Source: Cyclostephanos tholiformis
Lineage: Eukaryota; Bacillariophyta; Thalassiosirophyceae; Thalassiosirales; Thalassiosiraceae
NCBI GenBank assembly: GCA_036939975.1
Contig: JALLPB010000007.1
Span: 1-37,917, forward strand
Reading direction: 5' to 3'
DNA length: 37,917 nucleotides
Position numbers and translations under genes: made by a program. Positions 28,888 through 37,917 of this stretch are shown piece after piece. Every line of letters starts with the position of its first letter. The stretch's first letter is position 1. The notes under the pieces were generated by a model. It was not told the origin of the DNA. It made no database searches and worked only from the letters and a program-made list of their open reading frames with translations.

Positions 28888-31572
28888 TCATCTTTGCTTG
28901 ATTTTTTTCCCTTTTTTAGATAGTGCTGATTTTTGCTTTCGTTTCCAGTCATCTGTAAGAACTTGGCGCTCTTTTTGCCATCGTTCCTGATTTTCATCAT
29001 TATGCCTCATCCCCTCTAAGTTTTCAAGAATTTGTGGACCTTCATTCAGGCTGAAAAACAGTTTCTCAAATTCATCTAAGTCGCTCTTGGAAAATGATTT
29101 CCTGCCTCTTGACTGCTTATTTCTTGGTCGTCCTTCTGTTTCTATCTCATTTGATATCATCATTGCCGTTTCCTCAACCACCGCGACTGCTGTTGTTCGG
29201 ATTGCATCCGCCTTAGTGTCAACATCGATAATACCTCCTCCTAAGGTTTTTACTCTACCGTGATCAATTCCAAAAGAGGATGGCACACTGCTCCCATCTC
29301 CGTTTACTATATTATCGCTTGATTTCTGGTTAAGAAATCCAAAAGTGAATCCACCCGTCCCCGCATCGTCATCACGTGCCTGTTTAAAGACGTCCTCGAG
29401 TTTGTCTTGCTCATAAATCTCACTTTCATCAATGTCGTCCGGGGTCGGTGAGGGATATTTTTTCTCACTTCCATGGACAATATTCTCGCATGGTTGCTGG
29501 TTAAGAAATCCAAAAGTGAATCCACCCGCCCCCGCATCGTCACCGCGCGACTGTTTAAAGACATCCTCGAGTTTGTCTTGCTCGTAAATCTCTCGTTCAT
29601 TAATGTCGTCCGGCTTTGGTGAAGGATTTTTATTCACTTTATCAAGTTTTCCTAATGAGAACGATTCAGACATTCCTCCGCGTACTTTTTTATATCTGTC
29701 TTCGAGCTCATCTCCAAAGAAGTCTTTGATTGGTACAATTTTCCCAACATCGTTGGTTATCAAAGTTGTTTTTTTGTCACCGGCAACGGCAAGAGAAATA
29801 TCAGTTGGTGTAATATCCTGCTTCTCCAGCTTCGTAGCTTGCTGCATTAAGTTTTCATCACCTGAACTCTCTCTGGACATAAGCAAGTTATCGTGATTCT
29901 CATCATCTTTACCTTTATCCATTACTTTCGGAGGACTGTTTGCGACACTATTGATAAAGTCTTTGCTGGACCGAGGCAATTCGAACATTTGATCTGCCTC
30001 TTTGGTCGGATCATACCGGTGTATAATCAATCCGGCACCAAACGATGAAGAGGGATGATTAACACCATTTTCATCGCGGATGTCATCGTTACCGATATCA
30101 CCATCACTTGCAATGGGAGGTGCAAGCGGACGCTTGTCAAAATGCTCGGAAGGAAAAAGTAGTGCCAGAACATTCATATTAGAACGGATATCATCATCCA
30201 AGCAGAAGCGAGATGCATCCTCGATTTCATTCCACAAATCATTATCATCGACTTCTCTGTTAGCAGCAGCGTCTCTCTCAAAATCATTAGATCCAAGATC
30301 AAAATCGATGCCACCCGAAAATTCGTCAATTGCAAAAGCCGTCATGTAGTTAGGCCCATTCGTGATTTTCTGTCGACCCGACTGGTTGACTATGATACTC
30401 GCTGTTTTATTTTGCTGCGCCATATCTTTGCCAGTTCTTTGAAAATTCCTGTCGCTAGCATCTGTGTCATCCTCTTCGTCGGACCAAGCATACTGACGTT
30501 CTTGTTTGAGTGGTTCGCCAGCACGAGCCGGGGAATCTTCATCAATATCATCATCATCGTCATCATCGTCATCATCCGACCAAACGTACGCATCGCGTCC
30601 TCCAATGGTTTTCATGTTTTGCTCCGAGTCATCAGAATTAGATGACGCCACTGATGACGACGCGGCAGACACTCTATCATCTGGAGCAAGACATGTTTTG
30701 ATATCTCTCCTACCAACAAAATTGCGATCGCTGAAACGTACGTGAATCCCCCTATTTAAGAATATCAAAGATCTTAAATCATCGTCATTTTCTGCATTGG
30801 TGGTAGAGGTGAAGGCAGGATCTTTCTTCCCAGTTTCCTCCTTATTGGCCCACATCCTCCTATCTTTCTTCCGCTTCTCGGCCAATTTTTTGTATTGGGA
30901 ATGCCGCTTATCCTGCATTCGTTTGTGAAGTATCGCGAACTGATTCCACCCCTCCATATCGTCGTGGGATGTGTCCTGACAAATATCAAGAGTATGAGGA
31001 AGGGTATCAACGTGAAATGCCTCTTCGCCAAATCGTTTGCGTACGCGCAGTCGGCGTCTATTCTTGATGGCCTCTTTCTCCTCTTTAATATCCTCGGCCG
31101 TCGTCATACTACTACTCTGTGGGATGATATTCTGCCTATCACGATCACGATTTTCCCGCTCTACCTCTAATCTTTTCAAGAAATGGGGCCTCGCCGCTTC
31201 TACTCTCAAGTTGCATCCCTTCCACTTGACGCCGTTGTATTGCTTGGCAAGCAGCTCCAGCGCCGATGCTCCGGGAGATGATGATTCTCCAGTTTCAGCG
31301 GTGGTGGCGGCACGAGCCTCAAGGTAGAAAAATTTGCGATTGTCCACCAAATCGCCATCTTCATCGATTATTGGCGTTTTTACTTTGTAGATTGGCTTTC
31401 TGTATGTATTACTTTCGTTGTCCATCTGTTTATTATTGGTAGGAACATCGTTGATGGATATAATTTCAACACCTTTCATAGCACATAGCCTTGATGCCAC
31501 GAGCTTAACGGTGAGGCCACGGCTAGGATCGAGGCCTCCGACATAGATTCGCTCATGATCATTGTTTGGCAT
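28888..31572 (-). CDS. NOL8-like nucleolar RNA-binding protein
   Basis: I chose ATG at 31572 (MPNNDHERIYVGGLDP), giving 894 residues. The open frame continues 54 codons upstream, but that part contains a poly-Pro run from a poly-G tract and looks non-coding. An RRM-like domain occupies about 5-135 (ERIYVGGLDP, then KFFYLEARA, ending NLRVEAARPHFLKRLEVERE). A basic helix-rich region, an acidic region (AYVWSDDDD type) and a long disordered part follow, with two 57-residue repeats near 29298-29639 each containing GGFTFGFLNQ. The end is strongly basic (KKGKKIKQR). RRM, acidic stretches and a basic tail fit nucleolar protein 8, which acts in rRNA processing and ribosome assembly. The RRM call is fairly safe; the NOL8 assignment is tentative. 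Confidence 0.72.
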   Translation of the reverse strand: MPNNDHERIYVGGLDPSRGLTVKLVASRLCAMKGVEIISINDVPTNNKQMDNESNTYRKPIYKVKTPIIDEDGDLVDNRKFFYLEARAATTAETGESSSPGASALELLAKQYNGVKWKGCNLRVEAARPHFLKRLEVERENRDRDRQNIIPQSSSMTTAEDIKEEKEAIKNRRRLRVRKRFGEEAFHVDTLPHTLDICQDTSHDDMEGWNQFAILHKRMQDKRHSQYKKLAEKRKKDRRMWANKEETGKKDPAFTSTTNAENDDDLRSLIFLNRGIHVRFSDRNFVGRRDIKTCLAPDDRVSAASSSVASSNSDDSEQNMKTIGGRDAYVWSDDDDDDDDDDIDEDSPARAGEPLKQERQYAWSDEEDDTDASDRNFQRTGKDMAQQNKTASIIVNQSGRQKITNGPNYMTAFAIDEFSGGIDFDLGSNDFERDAAANREVDDNDLWNEIEDASRFCLDDDIRSNMNVLALLFPSEHFDKRPLAPPIASDGDIGNDDIRDENGVNHPSSSFGAGLIIHRYDPTKEADQMFELPRSSKDFINSVANSPPKVMDKGKDDENHDNLLMSRESSGDENLMQQATKLEKQDITPTDISLAVAGDKKTTLITNDVGKIVPIKDFFGDELEDRYKKVRGGMSESFSLGKLDKVNKNPSPKPDDINEREIYEQDKLEDVFKQSRGDDAGAGGFTFGFLNQQPCENIVHGSEKKYPSPTPDDIDESEIYEQDKLEDVFKQARDDDAGTGGFTFGFLNQKSSDNIVNGDGSSVPSSFGIDHGRVKTLGGGIIDVDTKADAIRTTAVAVVEETAMMISNEIETEGRPRNKQSRGRKSFSKSDLDEFEKLFFSLNEGPQILENLEGMRHNDENQERWQKERQVLTDDWKRKQKSALSKKGKKIKQR
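29298..29639 (-). repeat. 171-bp in-frame duplication inside the NOL8-like gene
   Basis: Two units of 171 bp (57 codons) lie in tandem. Shared peptide blocks are EIYEQDKLEDVFKQ and GGFTFGFLNQ. Differences are few (SRGDD versus ARDDD), so the duplication is fairly recent. Confidence 0.85.
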
Positions 31573-32040
31573 TTTGAAGATTACTTTTAGTAGTATCTCA
31601 TTGAAGAGTTGCTGGTCGGGATTAATGGCCAATGGTGGGGGGGGGGGCGGGGGGGAGGAACTGCAAACAATACCAATTATGGTGTATGTAAGGCCAAAAT
31701 TGTGCGTAGGACTTGATAATAGCCATCTTATCATCTATTATCTGATTATCTGTCTTGGAATTGGGCACAATTTCATGGTAGTAAGAGGGGACTAATAAAT
31801 CAGAATTCAAGGAGCAGTCAGTAAAGAATCATGGTGCAGATGTGAAGTGGTGCAACAGAGAGAGAATTTATCAGTCAAAAAACCCTCGTCGCCTTATGAT
31901 TGCATCTTGGGAAGATATATTTGGGTAGGTGAGTCGAGTGTATGGCATTCAACAATTAAATGCAACTAGTACTGCTTCCTGGATCCAAGGAATGGTGGAT
32001 TTATATGATAAAATGTATATCACATTTTTATCAAACTTAT
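31573..32040. other. Intergenic, upstream of NOL8-like gene
   Basis: This is probably the NOL8-like promoter, with a G homopolymer near 31638-31653. I see no other gene. Confidence 0.45.
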
Positions 32041-32777
32041 TCTGATCTATTGAATGATTTCAAAGGGGGAAGGAAGATGTGTGGAAAAATTGCAGTTCTT
32101 TCTGGACAGAAGAGTTGACAGGAATATGGCTTCCTTCAATGCACGGCTACATTCGTCCAAAAATGCAAAAGAAGTTAGCAAGAAAATGAAAATGATCCAG
32201 GAATAAGTATACTGAAAACCGCAAAGGTAAAGAAGTGTACATTTTACTTTATCAACACCCACAACCATTAGGTTTAAGTCCTCATTCTGGTCCATTGAAT
32301 GATTTCAAAGGGGGGAGGAAGAGGTGTGAAAAAATCGCACTTCTTTCCGGACAGAGGAGATGAGAGGAATATGGCTTCCTTCAATGCACGGCTAAGTTCG
32401 TCCAAAAACGCAAAAGAAGTTAGCGAGAAAATGAAAATGATCCAGGAATAAGCGTACTGAAAATCACAAAGGTAAAGAAGTGTACATTTTACTTTATCAA
32501 CGCCCACAACCATTAGGCTTAAGTCCTCATTCTGGTCCATTGAATGTTTTCAAAGGGTGAAGGAAGAGGTGTGGAAAAATCGCACTTCTTTCCGGACAGA
32601 AGAAATGAGAGGAGTATGGCTTCTTTCAATGCATTGCTACGTTTGTCCAAAAACGCGAAAGAAGTTAGTGAGAAAATGATCCAGGAATAAGTAAGTGTAC
32701 TGAAAATCGTAAAGGTAAAGAAGTGTACATTTTACTTTATCAACACCCCCGACCATAACCGGGTTTAAGTCCTCATC
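32041..32777. repeat. Three tandem 245-bp repeats
   Basis: The marker TGAATGATTTCAAAG starts at 32051, 32296 and 32541 (last copy TGAATGTTTTC), giving a period of exactly 245 bp. Copies 1 and 2 are nearly identical along their length; copy 3 is more diverged, with small indels. Each of the first two units is open for about 82 codons on the minus strand, but the unit length is not a multiple of three and copy 3 breaks that frame. The array is therefore more likely non-coding. It lies downstream of the thioredoxin-like gene and upstream of the NOL8-like gene. Confidence 0.92.
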
Positions 32778-32803
32778 GTTCGCGCGCGACAGTCCATTGT
32801 TAC

Positions 32804-33760
32804 TTATTGGAATTCATCATCGGCGACGATGGCGTCCTCCCCCGTCGGTCCTACCCCTCCATCCTCCTCGTTCTCCGGGGGAAGGTCGCAGAACCCGCGT
32901 ACGTAGCAGTCCAACGCCGTCCTGAATTCGCCGAATTCCCTCCTGTTGATCTTCCCCTCCTCGACCAATCCGGCATCGGGGTGGTAGATGTGTCCGAACG
33001 GCACCGACGGCACGCCGAGTCCCTCGTGTATGTACGCGGTCTCCCTCGTTAGCGGGACCTCGACGAACTTGACCGACGACGAGCGGTGATCGGACGCCAT
33101 CTTGACGAAAAGGGGATAGGCGGCCTTGCAGCTCTTGCACCACGGCGCGTGGAACCTAACGACCACGATGGCGTCGGACTCGTCGACGACGATGCGCTTG
33201 TAGTCCTCGAGGGTGTCGACGGTGAGTATCGTCGGGCGGGAGGCGGGGTCAACGGCGGTGGAGGGGGAGGAGGGGGAGGAGGAGGAGGAGAGTGTAGCCC
33301 CCCCGGCCCCACCCATATTCCTCCTCCTTAGGAACTTCGGCACGAATCCCCCGACGACCTGCTTCCATTCCCTCCGATCGTCGTCGACCTCCTCCACCTC
33401 GGCGCTTCTCTCGCCGAGATGGTCGTCGGAGGACTCCTTCTCTCGCTCCTCCTCCATGGGACGCATTGGCGGCATGTCCACCAGGGAATACAGCGTAAAG
33501 CCTCCTCCGCTATGGCGCCGCCGATGACCGGGGACGACGATCGACGACGACGACGACGACGAAGAAGAAGAAGAAGAAGATGAAAAAGACGATGATGAAA
33601 ACGACGACAGCGAGTTGATTTTCCAAGGCGCATCCATCGACGGAAGCATCGGCATACGCGGCGACGATTGGAAGGAAACGACCGCGCTTGGCGACGACGA
33701 TGCGATGATCGCCGTCAGTATGGTCGCAAGGGAGAGACTCGATGGTGATGGTGGCATCAT
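32804..33760 (-). CDS. Plastid thioredoxin-like protein (WCKSC)
   Basis: This is a 318-residue intron-free protein. A signal peptide with predicted cleavage at VVS-FQSS matches the diatom plastid motif. A long Ser-rich and acidic spacer follows, with poly-Ser about 53-73. The thioredoxin fold starts near 178; its redox centre is Cys208 and Cys211 in FHAPWCKSCKAAYP. A cis-Pro segment is seen as GVPSVPFGHIYH. The family reduces disulfides in target proteins; the KS pair inside the CXXC is unlike classical thioredoxins (GP) and recalls the atypical ACHT type. An acidic tail ends the protein. It is divergent from the quinone oxidoreductase, 428 bp away. Confidence 0.87.
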   Translation of the reverse strand: MMPPSPSSLSLATILTAIIASSSPSAVVSFQSSPRMPMLPSMDAPWKINSLSSFSSSSFSSSSSSSSSSSSSSIVVPGHRRRHSGGGFTLYSLVDMPPMRPMEEEREKESSDDHLGERSAEVEEVDDDRREWKQVVGGFVPKFLRRRNMGGAGGATLSSSSSPSSPSTAVDPASRPTILTVDTLEDYKRIVVDESDAIVVVRFHAPWCKSCKAAYPLFVKMASDHRSSSVKFVEVPLTRETAYIHEGLGVPSVPFGHIYHPDAGLVEEGKINRREFGEFRTALDCYVRGFCDLPPENEEDGGVGPTGEDAIVADDEFQ

Positions 33761-34188
33761 AATTCACTTTTTTTCAAAAAAATACGATTTGCAAAAAGTG
33801 TCGATGGCCGGCATGCAGTCCCTCCCCTCCTCTCCATTCCACTCTCCTGTCGGAGCCGAGGTGGATACGGGTTCACGTGGCAACGATGCTCCTCCAAGAA
33901 GAAGGTCGCTAGTAGTAGATAGCACGATTGTGTTTTTTTTTGTCTGGCGAGGAATTCCTGTTCTCCGATCGAACAAGACAGGGATGACGCGTTCGGGGGT
34001 CGGCGTCAATACGTCGAGGCTTCCCGCCTCGGTGAAGTATGTCCAGACCGAAACGCGAATACGTGGTTGTGTGTCGCTCGTGACGTCACATCGAATCGAA
34101 AAATAGAATTGGATATCTTCGACGACCGACCGACGACGGATTGTTATTGCGGTAAGACAACAAATATTTTTTTTATCAAGTGAACACC
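33761..34188. promoter_or_regulatory. Divergent promoter, thioredoxin-like gene and quinone oxidoreductase
   Basis: A 428-bp gap between two opposite starts. It holds GTGACGTCAC at about 34079-34088, a perfect palindrome with a CRE core, roughly 100 bp from the oxidoreductase start. Binding by a bZIP factor is inference. Confidence 0.5.
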
Positions 34189-36139
34189 ATGATTTCATTC
34201 GCCTCCCGCCTCGTCCCAACATCATTCGTTCGTCGCGACGCACTCGCTTCCGCGCTTTCATCGTTAAGATGCATGTCCTCGATACCGCCGACGATGAAGG
34301 TAAAAAATATATAATCACTCATTGTCGGTAATAACATCTTTTTTTTGTTTTTTTTCGCGTTGTAGTTACTCGATCGGGTACTACATGCCCGCGTTCATAC
34401 TTGCGACAGAGCGCCGCCAAACCCTCCCTCGAATCGACCGTCCGGCGTGGGATCATTTTCCTTCGAGTCGATGGATGAGCGGTGGGGGGGGGGATTCATC
34501 CCCCCCCCACGCCCATTCTCCTCGTCGGAAGTTGCTGTCCCGCCCGTGAAATTCTCAGCGCGATTACGTCCCGGAGATCAATGGCGGTTTTAAGTCCTCT
34601 TACTAATGAGCGCCAGAGGAAATAATATGTATATCTTTTTATGCGTGGCCGATTTGAGTGTGTCTCTTCTATCGTCCGATTCGAGGTGTGATACGAGGCA
34701 CAATAACGGCTCATGTACATTTCCCATAAAAATATCGTCCCGAGTTTTCATAATGCGCGTTCGTTGATCGGATTCATCATCCTCGAATGACTCACTCTCT
34801 CGCGCCTTTGTTTTTATGTAACAACATATCAAATCAATGTTCGACCGATCGGGGATGCCACCCAAATACGGGGAAAAAAAATCTCTCACTTTCCCCCCCC
34901 CTCGATGGATGTAAATAACATGCCACGACGCGTGACGATGCAAAACAAAAAAATAAATAAAAATAGGCGGCCGTCGTACGGGAGGTGGGAGACGCCCACG
35001 CCCTCAAGGTCGAGAACGACTTCCCGACGCCGCAATTGAAGCCGGGGCAGGTCATCGTAAAGAACGAGTATGCGGGCATAAACTTCATCGATACCTACCA
35101 CCGCAAGGGATTGTACCCACGTGACCTGCCGTTCGTCGGGGGGCAGGAGGGGGGGGGCACGGTCGCGGCCGTGAGCGACGAGGCGGCGAGTCAGGGGATC
35201 AAGATCGGCGATCCGGTGGCGTACTCGGTATTCGGATCGTGTAAGTGAAAATGATGGGTCGATATTTTTTTTTTGGCCGCCCGATTCGTTCCTGGCTCGA
35301 CGGGGAACGCCTCGCCCCCAAATTTTCGACTGACGCGAGCGCATTCCTCTCATCCCCCCCCCTCCCCCACCCACCCGCCCAACCAACCACCACCACCCCA
35401 CTCCACAGACGCGCAGTACACCGCCGTGCCGGCGGCGAAGCTCCTGCCCGTGCCGGAGGGCGTCGGCCTCGACGTTGCGACATCCTGCGTCGTTCAGGGC
35501 CTGACCGCCCATTACCTGACGAGTTCGGCTCACGCCGACCTGATCAAACCCGGCGAGTGGTGTCTCATCCACGGCGTGGGCGGCGGCACGTGCCAGTGGG
35601 CGGCGCAAATGGCCAAGCTTCGTGGTTTCAGGGTCATCGGCACCTGTTCCAGGGGCAAGGCCGACGTCGCTAGTACGCTCGGGTGCGACGAGCTCATCGT
35701 GCTCGACGAGGTCCCCGGGGCGTCGTACGAGGATTACGAGTCCGTGGACATCGTCACTCGAGTCATGGAGGTCACCGACGGCGAGGGCTGCAAGGCCGTC
35801 ATCGACGGCATCGGCAAGTCCACCGTGGACATCAGCATCAACTCCCTAGCCCATCGCGGGATATTCATCTCCTTCGGCAACGCCAGCGGCGCCGTGCCAG
35901 CATTTCCCGTCCTGCGCCTGATCGGGAAGTCGGCGTACGTCACGCGTCCGAAACTTCTGGACTATACTGTCGACCGCGCAGAGCTTGTGTCGAGGGCGGA
36001 CGAGATCTTCGGTTGGCTGAAGGAGGGGAAGCTGAACGTGAGCGTGGACCGTGCCTTCCCGTTGGACCAGGCGGCCGAGGGACACATATATTTGGAGGCC
36101 GGAAAAAGTAAGGGAAAGGTCCTATATAAAATCGACTAA
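34189..36139 (+). CDS. NADPH:quinone oxidoreductase (zeta-crystallin type), mitochondrial leader
   Basis: Three exons, 34189-34299, 34967-35240 and 35409-36139, give 371 residues. Introns of 667 and 168 bp have GT-AG ends. Exon 1 encodes a 37-residue amphipathic, Arg/Ser-rich leader (MISFASRLVPTSFVRRD...) typical of a mitochondrial presequence, and the enzyme starts at MKAAVVREVG across the first junction. The MDR core shows NYAGINF-like text as NEYAGINFIDTYHRKG, QEGGGTVAAV, and a nucleotide-binding loop HGVGGGTCQWAAQMAK before RVIGTCSRGK. No zinc-ligand pattern is present, as for quinone reductases. The end KGKVLYKID is family-like. It reduces quinones with NADPH. Confidence 0.9.
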
Positions 36140-36471
36140 TTCTAATAATAAAATCAACATGATGTAAAGGCAGTAACATAGCTTTATCCTCTGCAAGAGA
36201 TAAAAAGTCCATCGCATGCGGATGGGGGGGGAGAGAGCCGGGGATTGGAGTTCAGAGTATGTACCTTCTTTCATGACATACCGTCTGAAGTTGGCAGGGG
36301 TGGTTGAAAAATGATGCACATGTATATACTATGTAGTAGGAATAGTTTCTAATCCAGTATAAAATCGAGCACTGATCCTATAGATCTGTCTGGTAGTCGA
36401 TGCGCGCTCAACGCTCATTCATGAGCGGTAATAAAGTTGAGTGACACTGAAGGTCGAGTCCACCATCCCAT
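36140..36471. other. Intergenic between convergent genes
   Basis: This AT-rich stretch between the 3' ends of the oxidoreductase and bZIP genes has a G run near 36225. No gene is seen. Confidence 0.45.
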
Positions 36472-36830
36472 CTAATTAAGCCCACGAGAAGATGGAGGCT
36501 GCTGCTGCTGCTGACTTTGATCTTGCGGCTGCTGCTGCTGTTGTTGTTGCTGATGTTGCTGCTGACTTTGATCCAGTGGCTGTTGTTGCTGATGTTGCGG
36601 CTGTCCCACCATCCCCCCCCCGTTGGCAGCACCCGACATTCCCAGAATGCCCATCATCTGGGGTAGCATACCCGCCTGCTGCAACGCAATCATCTGCTGC
36701 ATCATGGCGAACTGTTGAGGGTTAAACCCGCCCATTGTCGCCACTCCCGCCGCCTGAGAAGGAGGCTGCAGTTGTTGCTGCAGTTGTTGTTGTTGTTGTT
36801 GCTGTTGCTGTTGCTGACTTTGATCTTGCG

Positions 36831-36897
<67 letters not shown>

Positions 36898-37497
36898 ACG
36901 CGGAAGAATCTGATTCTGCGCCGCCTGGGGGTTGGACGGGATGATATCTGCCATCTTGGATTCGACTTTGGCCTGCGCGGATTCTCCACCTCCGCCGGTG
37001 CCTCCCATTACAGTATCTGCTGTTATGATGCCGCCCCCGCTGCAATTCACCAACGCCTGGATATCAACCTGCGGGAACGAGAGTGTGCGTGTGGGGGGGG
37101 GGGGGATGCATAATTCATAAAGATGAGAGGGGAAAAATCTCGTCCGGACGAACGAAAGAACAAAAAATGAAAAAAAAAAACGCACCACGCCGGGATTCTT
37201 CGTCCCGATCTCGACGAGCTCCCTCCTGAGCGACTCGTTGCGCTCGTTCAGCTCCTTATTCTCGCGACTTAGCGCTATCACAGTGCGCTGCAATTCCTCG
37301 ATCATATTCTTCTTCCTCTTGCGCGATTCGCGTGCCGAGATGCGATTCTGCTCGAGTCTCTCCCGACGCTTGAGGGCCTTCGTCGCCTCGTCGTCGTTGT
37401 CGGAGTCGTTCGTGCCATCGGAGTGTCCGTCGTCGTTGTTGTTGTTGTTGCTGTTGTTGTTGTTGGGCGTCATGGTTAGGTTCTCGTCGTTGGACAT
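36472..37497 (-). CDS. bZIP transcription factor with poly-Gln tail
   Basis: Exons 37497-37186 and 37068-36472 flank an intron (37069-37185, donor GTGCGT, acceptor CCCGCAG) to give 302 residues. An Asn/Asp-rich start is followed by the basic region with the N-x7-R signature, Asn51 and Arg59 in QNRISARESRKRKK. The zipper has leucines at 69, 76, 83 and 90. The C-terminal part is Gln-rich (mainly CAG/CAA runs, about 36480-36900) and probably activates transcription or mediates assembly. The intron is 117 bp, a multiple of three, and has no in-frame stop, so retained transcripts would encode 341 residues. No LOV domain is present, so it is not an aureochrome. bZIP factors of this kind bind ACGT-core sites in the nucleus. 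Confidence 0.92.
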
Positions 37498-37917
37498 GGT
37501 GCTGCTCTCCGCGCTCGCGATCTACGCTTTAATGCTCACTGGGGGCGGGGCGGGGAGGCGGTGGGGCGGCGGGCGAAGATAGCAATTCTTCGCGTTGTTA
37601 GTTGCATGGATGTGTGTCGCTGCCGTTGAGACCATCCGAGAGTGAGATATCTACCATAAAAACCGGGCATAAAGAAACACCAGGGATTAAGAAACAGACA
37701 CTAAATTATCTCTCTTTATCGGCCTGTAGCCAAAATTTTGGCTAAAAGCCGATATTACGTAGAAACACGTACTTTTACGTATGTAGGCTCTGTCCGATAC
37801 CCCCCGACCTACATACCATTGGAAAGCTGAGATTGTCCCGGCGACAACTACGGTATTAGTTTTTATGGACCTACGTTAAGTAATCGTGATAAATAGGCCA
37901 AAAGTTACAGTGTTTTC
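37498..37917. promoter_or_regulatory. Upstream region of bZIP gene with large palindrome
   Basis: The first 150 bases are the likely bZIP promoter. At 37718-37753 lies a 36-bp near-perfect palindrome with centre AGCCAAAATTTTGGCT and arms ATCGGC / GCCGAT, so it can form a hairpin. Three ACGTA cores follow within 37757-37782. The sequence CCATTGGAAAGCTGAG near 37819 looks like part of a dispersed repeat, which is an impression only. Confidence 0.5.

Noticed and set aside
31573..31734. 54-codon N-terminal extension of the NOL8-like protein
   Set aside because: It includes poly-Pro from a G homopolymer, while the RRM starts right after the later ATG at 31572.
32047..32540. Two similar 82-88 residue minus-strand proteins in the 245-bp repeats
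   Set aside because: The repeat period is not a multiple of three, copy 3 breaks the frame, and the sequence shows no family features, so similarity only reflects DNA duplication.
34886..35608. Minus-strand 240-codon frame over the oxidoreductase
   Set aside because: It runs across two introns and three-exon coding sequence with conserved MDR motifs on the plus strand; it is an antisense shadow.
36480..36930. Leu-rich and Ala-rich plus-strand proteins opposite the bZIP tail
   Set aside because: They are the antisense reading of CAG/CAA Gln runs.

Overview
The window is nuclear DNA of a photosynthetic eukaryote, most likely a centric diatom (Thalassiosirales-like; the genus is inference). 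Genes lie on both strands, often as closely spaced divergent pairs. Most have no intron or one short GT-AG intron (about 90-160 bp; one of 667 bp). Several proteins start with a signal peptide followed by an ASAFAP-like plastid cleavage motif. Several protein families (HMG-box-like with poly-Gln, J-domain plus SH3-like modules, a 'WYTQEEE' family) resemble diatom families I know from memory. Ser, Asp and Gln homopolymers are common. No rRNA, tRNA, CRISPR or prokaryotic operon structure was seen.

Layout. 1-118: 21-bp palindromic tandem repeat. 204-1283: HMG-box-like protein, with a decayed copy of its 3' part at 1574-1800. 2181-5243 (-): TYW1, tRNA wybutosine synthesis, divergent from 5712-7500 (+), a plastid or thylakoid HtrA/Deg protease; the shared promoter holds an inverted pair of telomere-like 11-mers. 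7997-8848 (+): Thr-rich single-pass membrane protein. 8328-13272: a degenerate segmental duplication. The first copy keeps the membrane protein and has a dead J-domain gene; the second keeps the J-domain gene and has only a scrap of the membrane protein. A truncated LPMO-like gene sits between them. 13273-15767: GC-rich low-complexity DNA with one doubtful broken gene. 15768-16382 (+): diatom protein of unknown function.

16773-19057 (-): coiled-coil protein with a KEN box and Cys/His finger, divergent from 19305-20591 (+), a CHY1-type 3-hydroxyisobutyryl-CoA hydrolase ending in AKL. 20734-21579 (-): PhyH-family dioxygenase, divergent from 21955-23934 (+), a cysteine desulfurase or selenocysteine lyase with an unrecognised N-terminal domain. 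24030-24818 (-): methyltransferase, divergent from 25167-25747 (+), a small plastid protein. 25950-26786 (-): SWEET transporter with a plastid-like leader, divergent from 27059-28204 (+), a second 2-oxoglutarate oxygenase. 28888-31572 (-): NOL8-like nucleolar RRM protein. 32041-32777: three 245-bp tandem repeats. 32804-33760 (-): plastid thioredoxin-like protein, divergent from 34189-36139 (+), a mitochondrial quinone oxidoreductase. 36472-37497 (-): bZIP factor with poly-Gln.

The genes do not form one pathway. Loose themes are organelle redox and proteostasis (Deg, thioredoxin-like, quinone reductase), peroxisome-type acyl-CoA metabolism (AKL hydrolase beside a PhyH enzyme) and RNA or ribosome work (TYW1, NOL8). 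I found no clearly new multi-gene system. The strongest leads are the reciprocally decayed duplication, the desulfurase fusion, the plastid-leader SWEET and the KEN-box protein.
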